NCBI RefSeq assembly: GCF_033110965.1
Contig: NZ_CP137003.1
Coordinates: 1,674,001 to 1,738,000 of the forward strand
Source of the DNA: Raineyella sp. LH-20
Lineage (GTDB): Bacteria > Actinomycetota > Actinomycetes > Propionibacteriales > Propionibacteriaceae
Reading direction: 5' to 3'
Length of the DNA stretch: 64,000 bases
A program made the translations under genes and the position numbers. The notes under the pieces were generated by a model. The model was not told the DNA's origin. It made no database searches and worked only from the letters and a program-made list of their open reading frames with translations. Of the stretch, positions 1 through 9,764 are shown in pieces; the first letter of the stretch is position 1; each line of letters begins with the position of its first letter.

Positions 1-17
1 ACCGACGGCCAGCCCTG

Positions 18-276
18 CCCGCAATGAAGCCCGGCCAGAATGACCGGGACGGCGTGAAGTACTCGAAGACCATCAGTCGCCATCAGGGACTCATCCCGCA
101 ATGAAGCCCGGCCAGAATGACCGGGACGGCCTCCACCCTATCCGGGACCTGATCACAGAGCACACCGTCCCGCAATGAAGCCCGGCCAGAATGACCGGGA
201 CGGCGCACCGTGCCACCAACACTAGATACAGGGTAACATCCCCGCAATGAAGCCCGGCCAGAATGACCGGGACGGC
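18..276 (-). CRISPR. CRISPR array, four identical 36-nt repeats (left end outside window)
   Basis: Four identical 36-base repeats lie at 18-53, 95-130, 169-204 and 241-276. They are separated by unrelated spacers of 41, 38 and 36 bases (54-94, 131-168, 205-240); a partial spacer fills 1-17, so the array continues leftwards. Read on the minus strand, each repeat contains a CCCGG...CCGGG stem and ends in CTTCATTGCGGG. The array lies directly downstream of cas2 and the sequence between them (277-448) is the likely leader, so transcription is probably leftwards. Because all visible repeats are identical, they give no independent clue to orientation. A copy of the repeat 3' end at 10181-10195 supports the assigned repeat strand. 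Confidence 0.97.
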
Positions 277-448
277 AGCTCCCCAGATTTGAGGGGCCTG
301 GCAAGGGAGGATACCTCAGCCGGCGACCGGTGTCGGAATTCGAACACTTCTTGACTCTCTGCAGTTGTCAAGAAGCAGTGTCTCCCCTTGTGAGATGGTG
401 AACGAGGGCTCGCAGAGGGAAGTCTGTGGCAGTGCAGCGCTCGCGACC
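277..448 (-). promoter_or_regulatory. Putative CRISPR leader with an inverted repeat
   Basis: This 172-base stretch between cas2 and the first repeat has no gene and is less GC-rich than its surroundings. It contains a perfect inverted repeat with 9-base arms, CTTCTTGAC at 347-355 and GTCAAGAAG at 367-375, separated by 11 bases. The position fits a CRISPR leader. The inverted repeat could be a protein site for spacer integration, a promoter element for the array, or the transcription terminator of the cas operon; the sequence does not decide between these. Confidence 0.6.
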
Positions 449-736
449 TCAGATGATGTGGACACCTTGGGCGGGTAGTTGGCGGGGCAGGCCAAGGAGG
501 TTGATTTCGGCGGGCTTCAGCGTGGGACCCAGGTCGATGCTGACCACAGAGTCCTTGCTCAGCTCGATGACGTCGAGGATGTCGCCACGCCAGTGCAGCG
601 ATTCTGCGCCGCTCAGATCGCAGAGGAACACCGAGTACTGGAGCCTGGTTCCGTACGACTCCATGATCTTGATGACCTGACGGAGCCGTTTGGGATCCGC
701 GATGTCGTAGGCGATCAGGTAGCGTCGACGACTCAC
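449..736 (-). CDS. cas2: CRISPR-associated endonuclease Cas2
   Basis: A 95-residue protein of normal Cas2 length. It begins with the ferredoxin-fold strand RRYLIAYDIADPKR, which carries the conserved Asp after the first strand, followed by the RLQYSVFLCDLS segment typical of Cas2. Cas2 forms the central dimer of the Cas1-Cas2 integrase that inserts new spacers. The GTG start overlaps the TGA of the cas4-cas1 gene by four bases (GTGA), so the two are translationally coupled. This is the last gene of the cas operon, next to the leader and array. Confidence 0.95.
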   Translation of the reverse strand: MSRRRYLIAYDIADPKRLRQVIKIMESYGTRLQYSVFLCDLSGAESLHWRGDILDVIELSKDSVVSIDLGPTLKPAEINLLGLPRQLPAQGVHII

Positions 737-2379
737 CGGGTGACCACCGCGGTGTAGTCTTCCAGCTCGCCGATGAGGACTGCGGCCAGGATGCGGGCCT
801 GGACCTCGAGCGTGCGACGGTAGGAGATCCGGTAGCCGAACACGGGGTGGCGCAGTTCCTCCTCCATCCGCCGCTCGTACGACTCGATGAATTTGCGCCG
901 ACCAGTGTCGGTGAAAGCGGTCCCGCTCGACGTCTGGCGGAAGCTGCCGATCCCTATCTCCCCGTTGTTGAAGGCTCGCAGCACCGTGGACTCCGCGATC
1001 AGCGGCCGGAACTCCTCCTGCAGATCCAGGGCAAGGGACGGGCGGCCGAAACGGGCGGCATGAAGCATGCCGAGGTAGGGGTCCAGGCCGACCCCGAGGC
1101 ACGCAGTGACGACATCCTTTGTGAGCAGTGCGTACGCGTAGCTGAGCGCCGCATTGACTGGGTCTGTGGGAGGACGGCGAGTGCGGCCATGGCGGTCGAA
1201 CAGGCCGGCGATCTCCTCGTCGCGGATCAGGGATCCGAAGTGATCGAAGTAGATGCGCGCAGCGGTCCCCTCAATGCCCATCAGCTCGTCCCGACGCTGG
1301 GCGTTCTCACACTGGTGAGACAGTTCGCGGAGCGAGGTCAGCTCCGAGGCAGGCACACCGGATGGATGGTTTCGCATCAGCAGCGTACGTTGGTTGCGGA
1401 TCTTCGCAGCGATCATCGGACGGGCGAGTCCGAGGCCCCCCGCGATATGGGCACTGAGCTGCGCGCGACGCAGATCGACGTTCTTGGACGGCTGCCCTTG
1501 GGACCACCCGTCGAGCCAGCCGGTGCGGCTGAGCCACAGGACAGGGGCACCGTGTGCCCACAGCTGCCGCAGGGCCTGGGTGGTGACCTGGACGTTCCCG
1601 TAGAGATTGACCTGGGAGACATCCAGCAGACGGATGGACTCCAGTTCTTCGCCTTGGCGCGTGATGCTCAGTCGGCCGCCGTCCACCCCGACGGACGCAC
1701 CTTGCTCTAGCACATAGACGGGGCGTTGGTCTGGATCTCTTGGCACGAGCCGACGGGGTGAACGGGCGCTCCGGGCCGTCAGCAGGTTGTGCTCATCCGG
1801 CAGGCAGATGCCGACGAGTGAGCAGCGTGGGCATTTCGGCGAGTCCTCCAGCGGGGGAGGTGGCCGCAGCCCTGCGGCGGTGTTGCGGGCGTTGGCGATC
1901 GCTGTCCGCAGGTCTCGGCGGCCCTCATCGTCCCAGGCGACGTCCACCCGGCGGTGGCTCTTTCGGTAGTACAGCTCCCCGTGGTTCACCGGGTAGCCGG
2001 CGGATTCGAGGAGAGCCGCTTGGGCGAGGATCTGGATCCGATCGGCGGGCCAGGCATGACCGTTGCGCGGCGCGCTCCCGGTCTTGTAGTCCACGGGCAC
2101 CGTTTCGTCGTCGTGATCCACTCGGTCGATGATGCCGGTGAGCCCCCAGCCGGGGTCGGACAGGGCTACCGCCCGTACGGCCGGCCAGGGCCCGTCGTGG
2201 TCGGGGTCAGGAAGCGGCACGCTGGGCTTGGCGATGGCCCGGTGGTCGAAGTCGCCGGCCGCGGTGTCGTCATTGGGCGCCCACTCGGCGCTCACCCACT
2301 CCAGGTAGAAGAGACGCGGACAGAACGTGAACTCGTTGAGCATCCGAGCAGGGAGCAGCTCGGGCTCGTCGCCGTTCAT
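733..2379 (-). CDS. cas4-cas1: Cas4-Cas1 fusion, adaptation nuclease/integrase
   Basis: A 548-residue fusion. Residues 1-200 are a RecB-like Cas4 nuclease: Cys20 plus the Cys183, Cys186, Cys192 cluster for an Fe-S centre, and nuclease motif residues Asp85, Asp97, Lys99 (VDYKTGS) and Gln118. Residues 218-548 are Cas1, with the expected metal ligands Glu370 (GIEGTAAR), His440 (MLHAARFG) and Asp452 (ALDLQEEF). Cas4-Cas1 fusions are typical of type I-G (former I-U) loci; Cas4 trims pre-spacers and selects those with the right PAM, reported as TTN for the Geobacter system. Translation is coupled to csb2 upstream (ATGA overlap) and cas2 downstream. Confidence 0.96.
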   Translation of the reverse strand: MNGDEPELLPARMLNEFTFCPRLFYLEWVSAEWAPNDDTAAGDFDHRAIAKPSVPLPDPDHDGPWPAVRAVALSDPGWGLTGIIDRVDHDDETVPVDYKTGSAPRNGHAWPADRIQILAQAALLESAGYPVNHGELYYRKSHRRVDVAWDDEGRRDLRTAIANARNTAAGLRPPPPLEDSPKCPRCSLVGICLPDEHNLLTARSARSPRRLVPRDPDQRPVYVLEQGASVGVDGGRLSITRQGEELESIRLLDVSQVNLYGNVQVTTQALRQLWAHGAPVLWLSRTGWLDGWSQGQPSKNVDLRRAQLSAHIAGGLGLARPMIAAKIRNQRTLLMRNHPSGVPASELTSLRELSHQCENAQRRDELMGIEGTAARIYFDHFGSLIRDEEIAGLFDRHGRTRRPPTDPVNAALSYAYALLTKDVVTACLGVGLDPYLGMLHAARFGRPSLALDLQEEFRPLIAESTVLRAFNNGEIGIGSFRQTSSGTAFTDTGRRKFIESYERRMEEELRHPVFGYRISYRRTLEVQARILAAVLIGELEDYTAVVTR

Positions 2380-3818
2380 GAGTCCGGGACCGGACGGAAT
2401 CGGCCGAACCCGAAATGGGCGAGACCGCCCAACAGGATCGGTCCGACCTGCGGCTCTCTGAACGTGATGCGCAGGTCCATCCCCTGTCGCCGGTCAGCCA
2501 TGTTTTCCTTCCAGCGATACCGCCGGTACTCACGGGGCTTGTTCGTGTCCATCGTCTCGACGGTCACGATCTCGGCTCCGGCCGGATGGCGGTACGCCCA
2601 CTCCGTACGTACGTCTTCCTCCACCAGCTTCTGCAGAACGCGGCTGCGTTTCATGTGGCGGGTGAGTAGGTAGGGTGAGGCGCTCTCCCAGGTGCGTGCG
2701 CCGGGCATTTCGGCGATCAACTCCGGCGCGACCTGATCGGGGCGTCCGATGCCCGCCAGTTGCAGGTCGCCCTCAACGAATCCGCGAGGCGTGTATCCGT
2801 CTGCAGGATTCTTCAGTCGTGCCGCCCCGGCGAGTGAGGGTAGCGCGGTGGGGATGATTCCGTCCGGTACCCACAGCACCAAAGCGTGAACCTCGTCCTT
2901 TTCGTCGGCCAACCACAGCCAATGTGCGTGGCCATGGTCGGTGCGCACCGACTGTTGTCCCTCGGCCGACCGTGGAAAGTGGCCGGTGAGGGACACCGGC
3001 ACCTCGGCCGGGAGATGACGCAGCTTGTTCAGTTGGACGCCTCGGAGGCGGTCCGTCGCAAGGACGCCGTACGTGGCGCGCAGGGGGGCGGTGGAGGTCC
3101 AAGCCCATCGGACGACGGTCGGATCAGGATTGCGGTGGCTTCGCGGTGCGACCCTCGGGACTTCCTCCCGTGGCGCAGCGTACGCGATCCACTCTGCGCC
3201 GGGCGGTGTGAGATAGCGTGCCTTCCGCATCTGATCCGGCGACACTTCCAGCTGCTCACGGGTGATGCCCACCGTAGGGCAGAGCAGACGCATTGCGTGG
3301 TCGGAGTCCGTCATGGCCGTCGTGAGTCGCTGGCGCCGGTTGTCGGCCGGGACGTCCGCCACCATGCTCGCCTCGACGAGCGAGTCAGCGCGTCCGAGAT
3401 AGGGCAGTCGGCTGACGCAACGGGCGAGACAGTCAGCCTGATCACGCGTGAGGTCGGCCTCCGGCCACGTCACATAGAGCGCGTGCGTGGGGTCGACCGA
3501 CAGCATGCTGTTCAAGGTCAGCGTTGTGCCGCCGGTTTCGCCGGTCCGGTGGTCCAGATCGGGCAGGTAATGACGGGTGTGGTGGGGGACGGTGGGGGGC
3601 ACGTCGTAGGACGGATACTCAGCGGCCAGGACGGAGATCACCTCCATGACGGTGCCGAGATCCTCCTGCCCAAGGCGATCGTGGGCGACGGCCAGCAGTG
3701 CCCGGCTGATCCGCCATGGGCTCGGCGGCCACTCGACGGTGCCGGAGTTGGCACTGCTGTCCCAGGCCGTCGCTGCGTACGCCCCCGACACGAAGCGGAA
3801 TGCCAGGGAGACTGCCAT
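2376..3818 (-). CDS. csb2: Csb2, Cas5-Cas6-type subunit of type I-G Cascade
   Basis: A 480-residue protein of the Csb2 (GSU0054) family. The N-terminal strand MAVSLAFRFVSGAY followed by VEWPPSPWRISRALLA is the family signature (WPPSPWR). In type I-G systems this protein is regarded as a Cas5-Cas6 fusion that binds and probably cuts the repeat hairpin and caps the 5' handle of the crRNA. No other cas6 is present, which fits that role. It follows csb1 with a 2-base gap and overlaps the next gene by four bases. I see no frameshift. Confidence 0.92.
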   Translation of the reverse strand: MAVSLAFRFVSGAYAATAWDSSANSGTVEWPPSPWRISRALLAVAHDRLGQEDLGTVMEVISVLAAEYPSYDVPPTVPHHTRHYLPDLDHRTGETGGTTLTLNSMLSVDPTHALYVTWPEADLTRDQADCLARCVSRLPYLGRADSLVEASMVADVPADNRRQRLTTAMTDSDHAMRLLCPTVGITREQLEVSPDQMRKARYLTPPGAEWIAYAAPREEVPRVAPRSHRNPDPTVVRWAWTSTAPLRATYGVLATDRLRGVQLNKLRHLPAEVPVSLTGHFPRSAEGQQSVRTDHGHAHWLWLADEKDEVHALVLWVPDGIIPTALPSLAGAARLKNPADGYTPRGFVEGDLQLAGIGRPDQVAPELIAEMPGARTWESASPYLLTRHMKRSRVLQKLVEEDVRTEWAYRHPAGAEIVTVETMDTNKPREYRRYRWKENMADRRQGMDLRITFREPQVGPILLGGLAHFGFGRFRPVPDS

Positions 3819-3820
3819 GA

Positions 3821-4771
3821 CTACTTCTCCGACGCCGTCTTGCGGGCCTTGCGATCGCCCCAGGTCACTGCGATGGGCGAGAACTCGCCTGCACAGGCCG
3901 CGATGGCGGCCCGTACGTCGCTGGTGGCTTGGTCCACCTCAGGCAGATCGGCCCCGTCGACATCGGCCACCTCCAGGTCGCAGGCGGTGCGGAGACGTAG
4001 ACCGTTACGGAAGAGCGAGGCGATCTGGAAGGCGACGAGGGTCTCCAGCAGTTCGGTCCTCGCAGTGCCCAGGCCGTAGGAGGCGATCTGATCGTGATCC
4101 ACGCTGACGAACGCCTTGATGTCCTGTGCGGTGTACTCGGTGCGCTGGTGCGGCACCATGCCGTACCCGGTGTCAGTGTTGCCGCCCTTGATCTCGACCG
4201 AGTCGGTCTTGACCCCGCCGGACACGGCGGCACGGACGTCGTACGCGTCGATGAACGCGGTCACCGCGCGGGCGATCCGCGGCTGCCAGGGCCATGCCTT
4301 GCGGGCGAAGAACACGCCGTGGATGAGTGAGACCGGGTCCCAGCGGAAGATCTGATCAGCGATGCGTTGGTGATTGAGAGGACGCCCGGCCTGCAGCTGG
4401 AAAGCCGCTTCCATCCACTGCTCTCCGGATTGTTTCGTCTCGTCGATCATGCCTTCCATCACGTACGCCGAGGCCAAGCGGTGCGCTTCCAGCCGTGAGC
4501 TGGTGAGGAACTCCCCATCGGGGCTGATCACCCGAACGTACGGGAGGCCTTCGAGTGCGGCGACCTGATCGCGGGCGCCATCGTTCCAGGTCATCGCTTC
4601 CAAATGGTTGGCCATGGACTGCGGCGATTCGACGTGCAGACTCTCGATCCAGCCGCCGTCGGCGCCCGGGCTCTGGAAAAGGGCCGGTCCCAGGTCGGGG
4701 AAACCGGTCGGCTGGAAACGAGTTCCGATGATCGGAGTCAGCTTCATGCGGTAGATGGTGCGGTTACTCAT
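3821..4771 (-). CDS. csb1: Csb1, Cas7-type backbone subunit of type I-G Cascade
   Basis: A 316-residue protein of the Csb1 (GSU0053) family, the Cas7 RAMP protein that polymerises along the crRNA. It shows the family features RMKLTPIIGTRFQPTGFPDLG near the start, the VESPQSMANHLEAMTW segment, and a conserved SSRLEAHRLASAYV stretch. The start overlaps the end of csx17 by eight bases. Gene order csx17-csb1-csb2 is the standard effector-complex order for this subtype. Confidence 0.93.
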   Translation of the reverse strand: MSNRTIYRMKLTPIIGTRFQPTGFPDLGPALFQSPGADGGWIESLHVESPQSMANHLEAMTWNDGARDQVAALEGLPYVRVISPDGEFLTSSRLEAHRLASAYVMEGMIDETKQSGEQWMEAAFQLQAGRPLNHQRIADQIFRWDPVSLIHGVFFARKAWPWQPRIARAVTAFIDAYDVRAAVSGGVKTDSVEIKGGNTDTGYGMVPHQRTEYTAQDIKAFVSVDHDQIASYGLGTARTELLETLVAFQIASLFRNGLRLRTACDLEVADVDGADLPEVDQATSDVRAAIAACAGEFSPIAVTWGDRKARKTASEK

Positions 4772-7142
4772 CGTTGTCCCCCTGTGTGGCGCTCGAAGAA
4801 TCGGTGGTGGTGTCGTGGAAATTCTGCACGTCCCTCGGGACGGTCAGCATCCGGAGAGGAATGGATGTGGAAGTGGTCATGAGGGCAGCCACCAGACGCG
4901 GGCCCCTGACAGTCGGGATCGGCGAGGCAACCGAGCCGGCGTGCGCCCCTTGGTCGGTGGTCCGGGCAGTGGTCGACCTGCCCAGTAGGTGACTGCGGTT
5001 GAGTAGCGCGGTGGCCTCGGCCATGACCTCCGTGGTCCTGTCGGCACGCAGACGGAGGAGCCAGCCCTGTTGCAGGCCCTGGATGCGGGGTTCAGCGGCG
5101 GAATCGTCCGGGAGACGTACGTCAGCGCTGTTGAGGGCCTCGAGGATCGCGAGCTCTGGCAGCGGTGCTCGCGTCAGGTCTCGATGGCTAAGTTGAGGCT
5201 GATGGTCGCGGGGTCGCCGCCAATCCAGCGCGAGGAAGGCCAGGAAGGCCATTTCGAGATAATGGTCGTCGAGGTCGCCGCCGGCCCACGCATGGACATC
5301 GCGCCAGATCAGTGGGAAGTCCTCTTTCTGCAGTCGGAATCCGTGTCGAGAAGCCATCCGTATCCCACGATCGCGCGTGGCTGTACCGCTCGTGACGCCC
5401 GCCGCGTCGTCGGCGTCGGACGCGCTGGCAGATCGACCTCCGACCGTGTCTTTCTGATGCGGGGAGTTCGGTTGGTCAACGGCTTCCTTCGGTTTGTCGG
5501 AGTCCGGCCTGGTGCTCTTCACGACGGAGTGCTGCTCGCACCACACCGCGGCGTCACAGAGGACGTCCACCAGTGGTCGGGCGCCGAGACCGCGAACGGC
5601 GGGCTCCCTCCACTCCCGATCGGCCGGGTCCGGGATGTTGCCCAGGAGGATCTGGCGAGTGCTGACCAAACCGGTGGCCGTACGTGTCGTTCCGCTTGCC
5701 AGCGAGGCAGCTACCCGCAACTCGGGTGAGTCATCGAGTCGATCCTGGAGGATTCGCCTCACTTCGTCCGCCTTGGCGCGGGCGGGCAGGTGAAGTCCCT
5801 TCTCTCGGGCTGCACGGGAACGGATGACGGCAAGTTCCCAGCGCGTGAGCGCCGCCAGAGACTGCAACAAGTCGTCGGGGCTGGTTCTGCGCAGGTAGTC
5901 CATCAGCCGTCGGTCGAAGACCCGCTGCAGGACGTCGAGCGCATTGCTGTGGAGTGGACGGAGCGGACGTGCCCGGTGGGTAAGGGGGATCGCCGCCTCG
6001 ATGTTCGGGGCGGCCGTGACACGTACGTCGTCGAGGGGGATCGCCATGTAGGCGAGCCCGTTGCGTTTGGCGAGGCCGTACCGGATGAACCTGTCGATCC
6101 GTCGGTCGGCGCCGAAGCTGCGGACCGCCCCGTACATCTGTGCCGACCGGACTGCCGTCGATCCGTCCCACGTCGCTCGGGCCTCTGCGAACACCTGCTC
6201 CACTTCGTTGAGGCGGCTGAGGTGGGACCAGACCGGGACCCACAGCTCGCCGCGGAAGTCTTCGGCTGGTGACGCCGGGGTGGGGCCATCCGGGCTGCCG
6301 AAGACGGTGAACGGCATCGATGCCCGCCCGGGCGCTTCCCCGAGCCGACGGGCCGGTGCCGCTGCGAACAGCAGGGCGCCCTCCACCATCAGCACGAACG
6401 CCCACGGGTTGATGAGCGAGCGGCCAGTGCCGAAGGTGCCTGAGCGCGGCGTGCCGGCTGCGCTTGCATCGAACTGACCGACGCTCCGGGAATCGAGCTT
6501 GCCAGCATGCGTGCCCTGGAGCAGCGCACTCGCCCAGGAGATCGACTGCTTGTGTGCGGCTCCGGCGTCGGGCAGTACGGCGAGGAGGTTGGTGTGGAAG
6601 TTGGCCGAGAAATCCAGCCGCCCATCGTTTCCGCCGGATCCCAGCAGCGGTGGGAACTGGGCGCCCTCGGTGGTCAGGACGATCGCGGCATCGAGCCATT
6701 CCAGAGCGCTGTCGGGCCATTGGTTACGCAACTGGCGAATCGCGCGTTCCTTCGCCTTGCGGTCCTTCGTCCAGTCCTTCGACGGGTTCAGAGAATGCTC
6801 CTGAGCGACAACGCGACGACCGACCTCGTCGGCAGTGCGCCAGTCGGCCAGCCGTGCGCCGCTGTCGAGCAGCTTGGTGAGCGTGGCTCGCTGGTTCTTG
6901 TCCTGCGGAGCGAACCCGCTGCCGTTGTTCCAGGGGCTCAGGATCGGGACGGGACGGTAGTCGTCCACAAGAAAGCGCGCAATGTCTTCCACCTCGGTCT
7001 CTATCAGGAGGGCGTCCGAGTTCTTGTCCCAGGCCCAGGTGGTGTGGCCAGGCACCTGCCGAGAGATCGCGCGGCCGAGGCCCAGCCCGACGAGATAGCT
7101 CAGTAGGTCTGTGGGCGGCAGGCCGGGAATCCGATGCTGCAT
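4764..7142 (-). CDS. csx17: Csx17, large (Cas8-type) subunit of type I-G Cascade
   Basis: A 792-residue protein matching the Csx17 family. The start is IPGLPPTDLLSYLVGLGLGRA, followed by the characteristic segment FLVDDYRPVPILSPWNNGSGF around residues 58-78. In type I-G this is the candidate large subunit, expected to recognise the PAM and recruit Cas3. Residues about 556-600 are a Ser/Asp/Ala-rich linker that looks disordered. The ATG lies one base after the cas3 stop codon, so the gene is part of the operon. Confidence 0.9.
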   Translation of the reverse strand: MQHRIPGLPPTDLLSYLVGLGLGRAISRQVPGHTTWAWDKNSDALLIETEVEDIARFLVDDYRPVPILSPWNNGSGFAPQDKNQRATLTKLLDSGARLADWRTADEVGRRVVAQEHSLNPSKDWTKDRKAKERAIRQLRNQWPDSALEWLDAAIVLTTEGAQFPPLLGSGGNDGRLDFSANFHTNLLAVLPDAGAAHKQSISWASALLQGTHAGKLDSRSVGQFDASAAGTPRSGTFGTGRSLINPWAFVLMVEGALLFAAAPARRLGEAPGRASMPFTVFGSPDGPTPASPAEDFRGELWVPVWSHLSRLNEVEQVFAEARATWDGSTAVRSAQMYGAVRSFGADRRIDRFIRYGLAKRNGLAYMAIPLDDVRVTAAPNIEAAIPLTHRARPLRPLHSNALDVLQRVFDRRLMDYLRRTSPDDLLQSLAALTRWELAVIRSRAAREKGLHLPARAKADEVRRILQDRLDDSPELRVAASLASGTTRTATGLVSTRQILLGNIPDPADREWREPAVRGLGARPLVDVLCDAAVWCEQHSVVKSTRPDSDKPKEAVDQPNSPHQKDTVGGRSASASDADDAAGVTSGTATRDRGIRMASRHGFRLQKEDFPLIWRDVHAWAGGDLDDHYLEMAFLAFLALDWRRPRDHQPQLSHRDLTRAPLPELAILEALNSADVRLPDDSAAEPRIQGLQQGWLLRLRADRTTEVMAEATALLNRSHLLGRSTTARTTDQGAHAGSVASPIPTVRGPRLVAALMTTSTSIPLRMLTVPRDVQNFHDTTTDSSSATQGDNDE

Positions 7143-7143
7143 G

Positions 7144-9558
7144 TCAGCCCTCCTCGGGGAGCTTGTCGCCGGCGCTGCTGCGCCAGTCGGCCATGCGTAC
7201 GATCATTTCGAGCCAGGCGAGTCTGAACGGTCCCCACGTGTCGAGAAGATCGAGCGCACTACGGCTCCACGACTCGGGGCTGCCCATGCCGAAGATCGAG
7301 AGATCGACCTCGACCTCCGGAAACGACGCCCCGTTCACCGTGACGGGGGGGAGGCTCTCGTGGTCCATCAGGCCCATCAGCGTCGACCCGTTGCGTCCGT
7401 CGGCTATGGGATCACGTGGCTGGACACGGAGGTGGCCGTGGTGGGCACCGGCCAAGTAGATGGACAGCCCGTGCTGTTCCTCTGGGACGCCCGCCCGTGT
7501 CAACGCTTCGAGTCCGGCGTCGGTACGGAGCTGGAAGATGGAGACCAGTTCGTGGCGGAATCCACGTCGTACACGCGACATGCCGAAGCCTAATCGGCCG
7601 GTTCCGGGCGACTTGGCCCAAGGGCCGGTGCCGTCCGGCGGCGGGGTCCCGGTCGAGCTTGAATTGGCATTCAAGAGGGCCTCTTGCCAGTCTTTGTGGG
7701 CTTTCCCAAGGTCGTGGAAGCGAGCCGCTGCGACGACGGCGGCCTGCACGGCCGGGGAGAGGCCAGGAGGAGCAACGGCGGACAGCAGCGCTTCGGCCTG
7801 TTCGCCCGCCTCCTCGAGGTGGTCATCAAGGAGTTGCCACCCGATGCCTTGGCCGGTGCTGCCGGCGTCCTCGGTGGGGCCTTCGGAGGCGCCCTCGAAC
7901 CGCGGCTCGACAGCCGTGACAGAGCGGGCTTCTGTGGTGACGGGAGCGACGGACGCGGGGGTGAAGCCGAGATCGTGGACGTAACCCCCGCCGTTCCGAT
8001 CGGCCAGGACGAGGCTGTTCGGCTTCAGCACTGATGCTCGTGTGACCTCCCGCCAGCTGCTGGCAGCAGGATCGTACGACCATGCTGTTGGTGCCTTCGG
8101 GCCTTCGAGCCACTTGCGAGCAGCACTGATCGGCACGGAGCACCGCCACGGGTCTCGCGGCTTTTCCGCGATGTGACCATCAACTATGTCGGCGGGGTCG
8201 ATCCAGGCGACCGTCAGGTCCGTGTCCTCGGATGGCCGAATGAACATCGACACGTCGATGTCGGCACCGGAGAGATCAGGCGAGGTGTCGAAGAGGCGAG
8301 TGAAGTCGCGTCGGCGCAAAGTGGTCAGGAGTTCTTCGGCCTGGTCCACGGTGCGGTTGAGCAGGTCTTCGCTGGTGACCTCCACGCCCTCCAGCTCCGT
8401 CAGTGCCACAGTGGACGCTGCCAGATCATCGGACTCGTACGGCCCCTTGCCGAGAGCGCCAAACCAGAAGATCTGTGCATTGTCGGTGGTCCCTGCACGA
8501 TTACAGCGTCCGGCGCGCTGACAGATCGAGGACCACGGCGCCACCTCGGTGAAGAGTGTGGTCGCGTCCAGGTCCACTCCTGCCTCGACGACCTGGGTGG
8601 AGATCACGATCCTTCCATCGGCTGGAAGTGGATCGGTGAGGTGGTCGACGCGGGGAGCGCGATCCACGCCCCGGAATCGTGAATGGAGGAGGATCACGTC
8701 CAGATCCGGGCTGGCCTTGCGTACTCTCTTGTACACGTCCGTCGCGGTGTCGACCGTGTTGACCACAGCGAGAGTCAGTGTCTCGGGTCGGTGCTGCTCC
8801 GTGATCGCCACCGCCACATCGGCGGCCTTCGAGACATCAAGGAAGCGGATCTTCCGGGTGGCCTCCAGCCGCCGGGCCAACGGGCCGGTCCTGTCCGCGT
8901 CGCTGAGGGTGATGCCGCCGCCAGGAATGTAGGGGTTGTCGATGGTGTCCAGCGGGCCCTCGGGCAGCGTGGCAGACATACAGGTCAGCCGGCCTGCATG
9001 CAGTGTCTGCATGTCGTGACGGAAGGCGTCGAGCTGGCGAGCCGTCGACGTCGCTTGGGGGGCCAGTTGTACCTCGTCGATGACCCAATGGGCGTCGTCA
9101 GTGATGGAGGCGAAGTCGATCGGGGACACGGTCCGCGGCTGCGCGTACGGGCGTAGCAGCCCGCGCGACAGCACGCTGTCGACGGTGCCGATGACGATCG
9201 TGGGTTGCTGCGGATTGCGACGCCACTCATTCAGTTCGTCTCGGGATGCGGCTTCGCCGCCGCCCATCAGCACGATGACGCGGACCTTCTCGGAGAGGTC
9301 GAGGTGCTCTAGCCACCGCTTGGCGACGCTCTCAGTCTGCTCCACGAGCGTACGCATCGGGAGCATCATCACAAGCGATCGTGCGGTCCCGGGGATCGTT
9401 CTCACGAGCAGCCGAAAGAGCCAGGCCAGAATGACGGCCGTCTTCCCCGCACCTGTCGGCACCGCGAGGGTCTCCGGGAGTCCCTCCTCGGCGAGCCGGG
9501 CCTGATAGTCATACGGCGGATGGCCCGTCGCTTGGCGGAAGAAGCCTTCAAATGTCAT
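7144..9558 (-). CDS. cas3: Cas3 helicase-nuclease with C-terminal HD domain
   Basis: An SF2 helicase of 804 residues from the chosen ATG. Walker A is PTGAGKT (34-40), the DEAH-type box is DEVQ (161-164), motif III is SATLP, and motif VI is QRAGRCNRAG (347-356). An HD nuclease motif, RFHDLGKAH, lies at 613-621, so the HD domain follows the helicase, as expected for type I-G Cas3. It unwinds and degrades target DNA after Cascade binding. The reading frame continues upstream to 9741, but the ATG at 9558 is preceded by a GGGGGG ribosome site and begins the conserved MTFEGFFRQATG. This is the first gene of the operon. Confidence 0.95.
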   Translation of the reverse strand: MTFEGFFRQATGHPPYDYQARLAEEGLPETLAVPTGAGKTAVILAWLFRLLVRTIPGTARSLVMMLPMRTLVEQTESVAKRWLEHLDLSEKVRVIVLMGGGEAASRDELNEWRRNPQQPTIVIGTVDSVLSRGLLRPYAQPRTVSPIDFASITDDAHWVIDEVQLAPQATSTARQLDAFRHDMQTLHAGRLTCMSATLPEGPLDTIDNPYIPGGGITLSDADRTGPLARRLEATRKIRFLDVSKAADVAVAITEQHRPETLTLAVVNTVDTATDVYKRVRKASPDLDVILLHSRFRGVDRAPRVDHLTDPLPADGRIVISTQVVEAGVDLDATTLFTEVAPWSSICQRAGRCNRAGTTDNAQIFWFGALGKGPYESDDLAASTVALTELEGVEVTSEDLLNRTVDQAEELLTTLRRRDFTRLFDTSPDLSGADIDVSMFIRPSEDTDLTVAWIDPADIVDGHIAEKPRDPWRCSVPISAARKWLEGPKAPTAWSYDPAASSWREVTRASVLKPNSLVLADRNGGGYVHDLGFTPASVAPVTTEARSVTAVEPRFEGASEGPTEDAGSTGQGIGWQLLDDHLEEAGEQAEALLSAVAPPGLSPAVQAAVVAAARFHDLGKAHKDWQEALLNANSSSTGTPPPDGTGPWAKSPGTGRLGFGMSRVRRGFRHELVSIFQLRTDAGLEALTRAGVPEEQHGLSIYLAGAHHGHLRVQPRDPIADGRNGSTLMGLMDHESLPPVTVNGASFPEVEVDLSIFGMGSPESWSRSALDLLDTWGPFRLAWLEMIVRMADWRSSAGDKLPEEG

Positions 9559-9764
9559 ACGTCCCCCCGACGTCTGAACTGGGTGCCGTTCACGGATCCC
9601 TCGCTCGCAGGCGTCGGCCTGTTGCGACGCCAACGTCAGCGTAGTAGTCCGTGGCTGGAAGTGTGCGGTGAAGCAGGGATTGTCGGCGACGGTCGAATCC
9701 TGAGCCGGTTTCGACGGGGTGGTTTCTACCGGTGGTCGCAACGTGACGTCATCTGGAGGTCTCG

